DNA of 64,000 nt. Source: Thiovibrio frasassiensis (lineage in GTDB: Bacteria; Desulfobacterota; Desulfobulbia; Desulfobulbales; Desulfurivibrionaceae). This document shows positions 59,932 through 64,000 of the stretch, in pieces. The notes under the pieces are model-generated. The model searched no databases. It had not been told where the DNA came from and saw only the letters and a list, made by a program, of their open reading frames with translations. The translations under genes and the position numbers were made by a program. Within the stretch, counting starts at the first letter, position 1; every line of letters begins with the position of its first letter. The stretch spans positions 587,530-651,529 of the forward strand of contig NZ_JAPHEH010000001.1 of assembly GCF_029607905.1 (NCBI RefSeq). Reading direction: 5' to 3'.

Positions 59932-61067
59932 CAGTTTTTCTCGCTCCATTCCTTGATTTTCCCACAGACCGTATCGATCTCTGCCCCGGTAATGCCATAA
60001 TAGAGGGGCAGCCGAATGAGTCGCTCGCTTTGACTGGTGGTGTAAATATCCCTGCCGGAAAAACGCCCGTATTTCAGGCCGGCCACCGCGCTGTGCAAGG
60101 GCACATAGTGGAACACCGCCCAGATGACCGCTTTTCGATAAAGCTCCAGCAGCGCGGTGCGCTCTTCTAGGTCCTTGACCTTGATATAGAACATATGGGC
60201 ATTGTGCTGGCAGGTTTCCGCGACCACCGGCAGTTCGATGACCCCGGCCTCGGCAAAGGGGCTCAATTTGTCCCGGTAGGCCAGCCAACTGGTGAGCCGG
60301 TCGCTGTTGATCTTCTCCGCCATCTCCAGCTGTCCCCAGAGATAGGCGGCCTGAAGCTCGCAAGGCAGGTAGCTGCTGCCGATATCCACCCAGCTGTACT
60401 TGTCCACCATGCCGCGAAAAAACTGGCTACGATTGGTCCCTTTTTCCCGAATGATCTCGGCCCGCTCGGCAAAACGGCCGTCGTTGATGATCAGCAAGCC
60501 GCCCTCGCCGCCGCTGGTGTAGTTCTTGGTTTCATGGAAGCTGTAGGTGCCGAGATGGCCGATGGTGCCAAGGGGCCTGCCCTTGTAGCGGCTCATCATC
60601 CCCTGGGCCGCATCCTCGATGACAAACAAGCCGTACTTCTCGGCCAGGGTCATGATCACGTCCATCTCGCAGCCCACCCCGGCATAATGCACCGGGACGA
60701 TGGCCTTGGTCTGCGGGGTGATCGCCGCCTCAATCCGGGTTTCGTCGATGTTCATGGTGTCGGGACGGATATCGACAAAAACGATGCGCGCCCCGCGCAG
60801 GGCAAAGGCGTTGGCGGTGCTGACAAAGGTGTAACTCGGCATGATCACCTCATCGCCAGGCTCGATGCCGATGAGGATCGCGGCCATCTCCAGGGCATGG
60901 GTGCAGGACGGGGTGAGCAGGGTCTTCCGGCAGCCGAGCTGCTCTTCGAACCAGCGCTGGCACCGCTTGGTGAACGGGCCGTCGCCGGAGAGCTGCGGAC
61001 TCTTCATCGCCTCAAGGACGTACTGCTCTTCGTTGCCGGTGTGCGGGGGCTTGTTGAAGGGGATCAT
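59931..61067 (-). CDS. wecE: dTDP-4-amino-4,6-dideoxygalactose transaminase
   Basis: 378 residues, very close in sequence pattern to E. coli WecE/RffA throughout: MIPFNKPP at the start, VIMPSYTFVSTANAFALRGA, DTMNIDETRIEAAI, PLP-lysine in SFHETKNYTSGGEGG, and EIIREKGTNRSQFFRG. PLP-dependent transfer of an amino group to dTDP-4-keto-6-deoxyglucose, giving dTDP-Fuc4N for a surface glycan. Overlaps the WbqC gene by four bases and the small transporter by a TGATG. Confidence 0.95.
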   Translation of the reverse strand: MIPFNKPPHTGNEEQYVLEAMKSPQLSGDGPFTKRCQRWFEEQLGCRKTLLTPSCTHALEMAAILIGIEPGDEVIMPSYTFVSTANAFALRGARIVFVDIRPDTMNIDETRIEAAITPQTKAIVPVHYAGVGCEMDVIMTLAEKYGLFVIEDAAQGMMSRYKGRPLGTIGHLGTYSFHETKNYTSGGEGGLLIINDGRFAERAEIIREKGTNRSQFFRGMVDKYSWVDIGSSYLPCELQAAYLWGQLEMAEKINSDRLTSWLAYRDKLSPFAEAGVIELPVVAETCQHNAHMFYIKVKDLEERTALLELYRKAVIWAVFHYVPLHSAVAGLKYGRFSGRDIYTTSQSERLIRLPLYYGITGAEIDTVCGKIKEWSEKN

Positions 61068-61756
61068 CGCTCTACTCGCTTCATGAAATTGATGGCGTTC
61101 TTGCCCTGGTTAAACAGCAGATCCACAATGCTCACCCCATGCTCAAAGGGGGGAAAGAGCTGGGGGTATTCGGGATAGCCGCTGTAGTCCATCCATTCCA
61201 CCGCTATTCCCGCCTCCGTAAAAATCGCGACATCCAGATAATCAGAAGCCGCAGGCCCGCTCAGGTAGCTGGTCGCGCCCAGGCTCTGGCATAAGGCCAG
61301 CAGCCGCTCGCTCTTGCCCGGAGCCAGGGTGAATTCGCTGGAACAGCGGATGGTGGTGGTGATCCCAAGGAGCGCGTTGATGGCGGTGATAAATTTTCGA
61401 TTTATCTCGCTGAGATACACCTCGGTACCGCCCAGGTACAGTTCCGCAAAGACATCCTTGTACTCCTTGAAATGCGCAGCCTTGGCGTAATTCTGGGCAA
61501 GCGTCTTCCAGTGCTGCTTGTGCCAGAGGGGGTTACTGATCTTGGTCTCCCGGATCGTCTGGGCCAGGGTTTCCTGCCGGACGGGGATGGTAAGCCAGGC
61601 CACGCCCTCCCGGGTCTTGATCTTGTTGCGGTTGCGCCAGTCGTTCTTGGTGTACTGCATGTCATCGTAAAGCACGAACTCGTCAACGCTGCGGATCAGG
61701 TCGAAATACCCCTTCCAGGGGATATAATTGGACTGGAGAATGGCGACCTTCTTCAT
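61064..61756 (-). CDS. WbqC-family protein
   Basis: 230 residues. Signature VAILQSNYIPWKGYFDLI at the N-terminus, DDMQYTKNDWRNRN, and the C-terminal SIVDLLFNQG. WbqC-family proteins occur in O-antigen clusters and are thought to act as acyl- or glycyl-transferases on amino sugars; the exact reaction is unsettled. Directly before wecE, which makes a 4-amino sugar, so it could N-acylate that product. Overlaps its neighbours by four bases on each side. Confidence 0.9.
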   Translation of the reverse strand: MKKVAILQSNYIPWKGYFDLIRSVDEFVLYDDMQYTKNDWRNRNKIKTREGVAWLTIPVRQETLAQTIRETKISNPLWHKQHWKTLAQNYAKAAHFKEYKDVFAELYLGGTEVYLSEINRKFITAINALLGITTTIRCSSEFTLAPGKSERLLALCQSLGATSYLSGPAASDYLDVAIFTEAGIAVEWMDYSGYPEYPQLFPPFEHGVSIVDLLFNQGKNAINFMKRVER

Positions 61757-62697
61757 GGGTTTGGCTCGATATTGACGGCTTCCTGGATAATGTAAAGCGG
61801 CCGCCCCTTGGCCTCGTCAAAGATCTTGCCGATATAGAGTCCCAAAATCCCCAGGATACCGAACAACAAGCCGAACATGAAAAACATCGAAACCATCAGG
61901 CTGGTCCAGCCCTCGGTGACGTCGCCGTAGAGAAAAAATCTCAGGAAAAGCCAGAGAGCATAGAGCATGCTGCCCAGGGAAATAAAGAAGCCCAACTGAA
62001 TGAAGAGCCGCAACGGCTTATTGGAGTGGGCCACGATGGAGTCGATGGCGAGATTGATCAACTTTGTAAAATTGTAGGACGATTTGCCGTACAAGCGATC
62101 ATCGTGCTCCACCGGAATCTGCGTTCGCCTGAAACCGGCAATCTTCACAAAGAGCGGGAAGGAGCGGTTCTGCTCCCGGTAGCGGTTGACGGTGGCGATC
62201 ACCTGGCGGGAAAAGATACCGAAATTGGCGATGGTATTGTCGTGTTCCGTGTCGGTAAAATACTCCAGCACCCGGTAAAACATCCGGGAGGCGAGCTTCT
62301 TGAAAAAATTATCCTGCCGCTCCACCCGTTGGCCGAAAACGATGTCGTACCCTTCCATGGCCTTGGCATAGAGCTTAGCGATCTCCTCGGGCTTGTCCTG
62401 CAGGTCGCAATCCATCACCACCACCCAGTCGCCCTGGACATGATCGAGTCCGGCGGTAATGGCGTAATGCTGGCCGAAATTGCGGGAGAGGTTGATCCCC
62501 TTGATCCGCGAATCCTGCCGAGCCAACGTCTGGATCTGCTCCCAAGACCCTTGGGGGCAGGCGTCATTGACCAAGATGATTTCAAAATCATCGGTGATGG
62601 GAGCAAGGGTAGCAGCAACCCTTGCGCAGAGCGCTCCCAGACACTCCCTGCATCCGTACACCGGAGACACCACGCTGATCTTTACAGGACTGGACAC
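61753..62697 (-). CDS. family 2 polyprenyl-phosphate glycosyltransferase (GtrB/ArnC-like)
   Basis: 314 residues: GT-A fold with VVSPVYGCRE, catalytic/metal DCDLQDKPEE, then two C-terminal membrane helices (LFIQLGFFISLGSMLYALWL and FGLLFGILGILGLYIGKIF). Transfers a sugar to undecaprenyl phosphate on the inner leaflet. With the GT-C-like protein upstream and the small flippase-like protein downstream it fits a three-part lipid-sugar modification route. Confidence 0.92.
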   Translation of the reverse strand: MSSPVKISVVSPVYGCRECLGALCARVAATLAPITDDFEIILVNDACPQGSWEQIQTLARQDSRIKGINLSRNFGQHYAITAGLDHVQGDWVVVMDCDLQDKPEEIAKLYAKAMEGYDIVFGQRVERQDNFFKKLASRMFYRVLEYFTDTEHDNTIANFGIFSRQVIATVNRYREQNRSFPLFVKIAGFRRTQIPVEHDDRLYGKSSYNFTKLINLAIDSIVAHSNKPLRLFIQLGFFISLGSMLYALWLFLRFFLYGDVTEGWTSLMVSMFFMFGLLFGILGILGLYIGKIFDEAKGRPLYIIQEAVNIEPNP

Positions 62698-62739
62698 GGG
62701 ATTCTCCCTTTGCTGATTTTTTCTGCTGCCGGTTTCATC

Positions 62740-64000
62740 TCAAGGCTCACTTTCATCCCCCTCTCTACAGGCTCGGCCACTCTCTCCGATGCCGATGAGC
62801 GGATTGGCGGAAAAAACAAAAACCGTATAGCCATCGTGGGTAAAGACCTCGGCAGGCTGAGGCAGGGAAAGTCTTTCACTGCCGTCTTTCCAGTTCTCCA
62901 GCTTGTCATTGGACACCAGGAAAAAGACCTTGCCGTCGGCATATCCCTTTTCGTACCACCGATCGCTTGAGAGCCAGACACAGAGACCGACCCCGCGCCA
63001 ATCGATGTCGATGGGCCGGATGCGCACCGTGCCCTTGCTGAGTACGGTATACACGTGGGAATCCCAGTAGGGGGCATAGCCGTGGGAAAGCCCGCGGCTC
63101 TTCAAGGCGGCGATCAGGTCGGCCTGTCCCTTTGCCGTCTCCCGCCAACCCTCGGGGGAAATGTTTTTCCAGGACCCCCCGATTGCGAGCACAAGGGTCA
63201 CAACCAGCACACCCTTGGCAACCTGGGGAAAGAAGCGCCAGACCACCACCGGGCAGACCAGTATCATCATCAGATAGGGGATGATGTAACGGATATTGTT
63301 TCTGGCGGCAAAAGCCCCGTCATGCAGAGTGCTCACCGAATACAAAAAAAAGATCAAGCCAAAGCCAAGGTAGGAGAGAAGGAGAAAATATCTTTGCCCC
63401 CGCTCCAAGCGGAGAATATTCTTCCAGCCATAACAGGCAGGCAGAACCAACGCCACAGGATAGAACCCCAGTTTCAATAGGGAAAACACCCCTTCCGCCG
63501 AGGCCAGAACCACCTTATCCCCCCACTCCGCCCCGATAAAATTCAGAAACCCGAGCAGCGAATAGGCGACATGAAACAGCAACTGCTGAACCGGAACCAG
63601 CAACGCTTGATTGGCGCCACCGGCATGGTTCAGTCGCGCCAGCAGGAAATCGTGGGAAAAAGCCCCCAGCAGGAGTGCCGCGAGAACGGCGGCCGCGGGG
63701 ATGATCTTGGGGAAAAACCTTGCCCTGCAACCATCTGCGCCACCCGCAAGCAATGCCTGCCGCTCCGCATAGAGCAACACCAGAAAAGCGCCGAAAAACG
63801 GCGCGATGTAATAGACCAGAAACCGTACCGGGTTTTCGATCACCACCAGATAGACAAGCACAAGCAGAAGCGCAAACAGAGCCTGGCGCGAGATTCTTCC
63901 CGAATCCGGCCTGGCGGCCTGGAGCGGAAGCAGCAAAAAAGAGAGGATAAAGGCAAAGTACCAGGTGTAGGCAGCCTCGCCGTAAACCTCCCGCAGATAC
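62740..64000 (-). CDS. GT-C-like multi-pass glycosyltransferase, C-terminal part (5'-partial)
   Basis: The frame is open to the window edge; the TTG at 63936 is internal because the upstream codons continue in a coding-like way (YLREVYGEAAYTWYFAF). About 420 residues are visible: roughly eight membrane helices, then a periplasmic C-terminal domain (SHGYAPYWDSHVYTVLSKG, RPIDIDWRG). The layout resembles GT39/GtrC-like membrane glycosyltransferases using polyprenyl-linked sugars. N-terminal catalytic residues lie outside the window, so the call is at superfamily level. Confidence 0.7.
   Translation of the reverse strand, partial: YLREVYGEAAYTWYFAFILSFLLLPLQAARPDSGRISRQALFALLLVLVYLVVIENPVRFLVYYIAPFFGAFLVLLYAERQALLAGGADGCRARFFPKIIPAAAVLAALLLGAFSHDFLLARLNHAGGANQALLVPVQQLLFHVAYSLLGFLNFIGAEWGDKVVLASAEGVFSLLKLGFYPVALVLPACYGWKNILRLERGQRYFLLLSYLGFGLIFFLYSVSTLHDGAFAARNNIRYIIPYLMMILVCPVVVWRFFPQVAKGVLVVTLVLAIGGSWKNISPEGWRETAKGQADLIAALKSRGLSHGYAPYWDSHVYTVLSKGTVRIRPIDIDWRGVGLCVWLSSDRWYEKGYADGKVFFLVSNDKLENWKDGSERLSLPQPAEVFTHDGYTVFVFSANPLIGIGESGRACREGDESEP

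Overview
The window looks like a chromosomal segment of a strictly or facultatively anaerobic Desulfobacterota (delta-proteobacterial) species, most likely of the sulfate/sulfur-metabolising Desulfobulbales type. This is inferred from gene content, not from a marker-gene search. Pointers are two different small siroheme sulfite-reductase-like proteins, an HdrC/MvhD/MetV cluster plus a MetF with a fused MetV-like domain (reductive acetyl-CoA pathway parts), a NifA activator, QueH instead of QueG, a CydA-like protein fused to an octaheme cytochrome, and several small Cys-rich proteins typical of this phylum. Nearly all genes are housekeeping or core metabolism. I see no CRISPR array, IS element, integrase or phage gene.

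Layout. 1-4.8 kb (+): glgX (5'-partial), an SGNH hydrolase, nifA, queH. 4.9-7.2 kb: bamD and trxA on the minus strand, a zinc-ribbon membrane protein (+), a methyltransferase (-). 7.35-13.4 kb (+): metF fusion, purF, kdsD, then hdrC-like/mvhD-like/metV. 13.7-19.7 kb (-): rmuC, then gap-rimI-pgk-tpiA-secG-tRNA-Leu, a lower-glycolysis block with its own promoter and a 14-bp tandem repeat in the gap leader. 19.8-28.1 kb (mostly +): a small ORF and terminator ahead of a small sulfite reductase, tRNA-CAT, Nif3-family gene, zinc-ribbon coiled coil, RNase P RNA, ispDF, thpR (-), aroD-aroE-aroA. 28.1-33.1 kb (-): pgi and a 1097-residue PAS-GGDEF-EAL protein. 33.4-39.1 kb: J-domain protein, M48-TPR membrane peptidase and cobO (+), a flavodoxin-like protein (-), protoporphyrinogen oxidase (+). 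39.1-40.7 kb (-): a zinc-finger microprotein and a divergent dnaA without the usual dnaN/recF/gyrB neighbours.

41.1-44.9 kb (+) holds the most unusual system: two membrane proteins of the cytochrome bd superfamily. The second keeps the residues matching the CydA high-spin heme ligands, has lost the quinol-side b558 ligands, and continues into a periplasmic c-type cytochrome with eight CXXCH motifs. This suggests a terminal reductase fed by cytochrome c hemes rather than quinol. 45.1-47.9 kb is feoA-feoB-Cys-rich protein (iron(II) uptake). 48.0-54.0 kb carries a YbdG-type MscS channel, a LysR regulator, a second sulfite-reductase-like protein with a PCP-reductase-like N-terminus and two ferredoxin clusters, tRNA-Arg, a DUF2293 protein, a zinc-knuckle microprotein and an MFS exporter.

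54.0-57.6 kb is gene-poor and regulatory: a 58-residue microprotein, a response regulator with TPRs, a PAS protein with a zinc C-terminus, and a two-CW protein. 57.7-59.5 kb encodes a Tat-exported DUF882 peptidase and an L,D-transpeptidase for the cell wall. 59.6-64 kb (-) is the downstream end of a surface-polysaccharide operon (GT-C-like membrane protein partial at the window edge, GT2, WbqC, WecE, small EamA-like protein). ATGs were preferred where a Shine-Dalgarno sequence or family N-terminus supported them. Several genes appear to use TTG or GTG.
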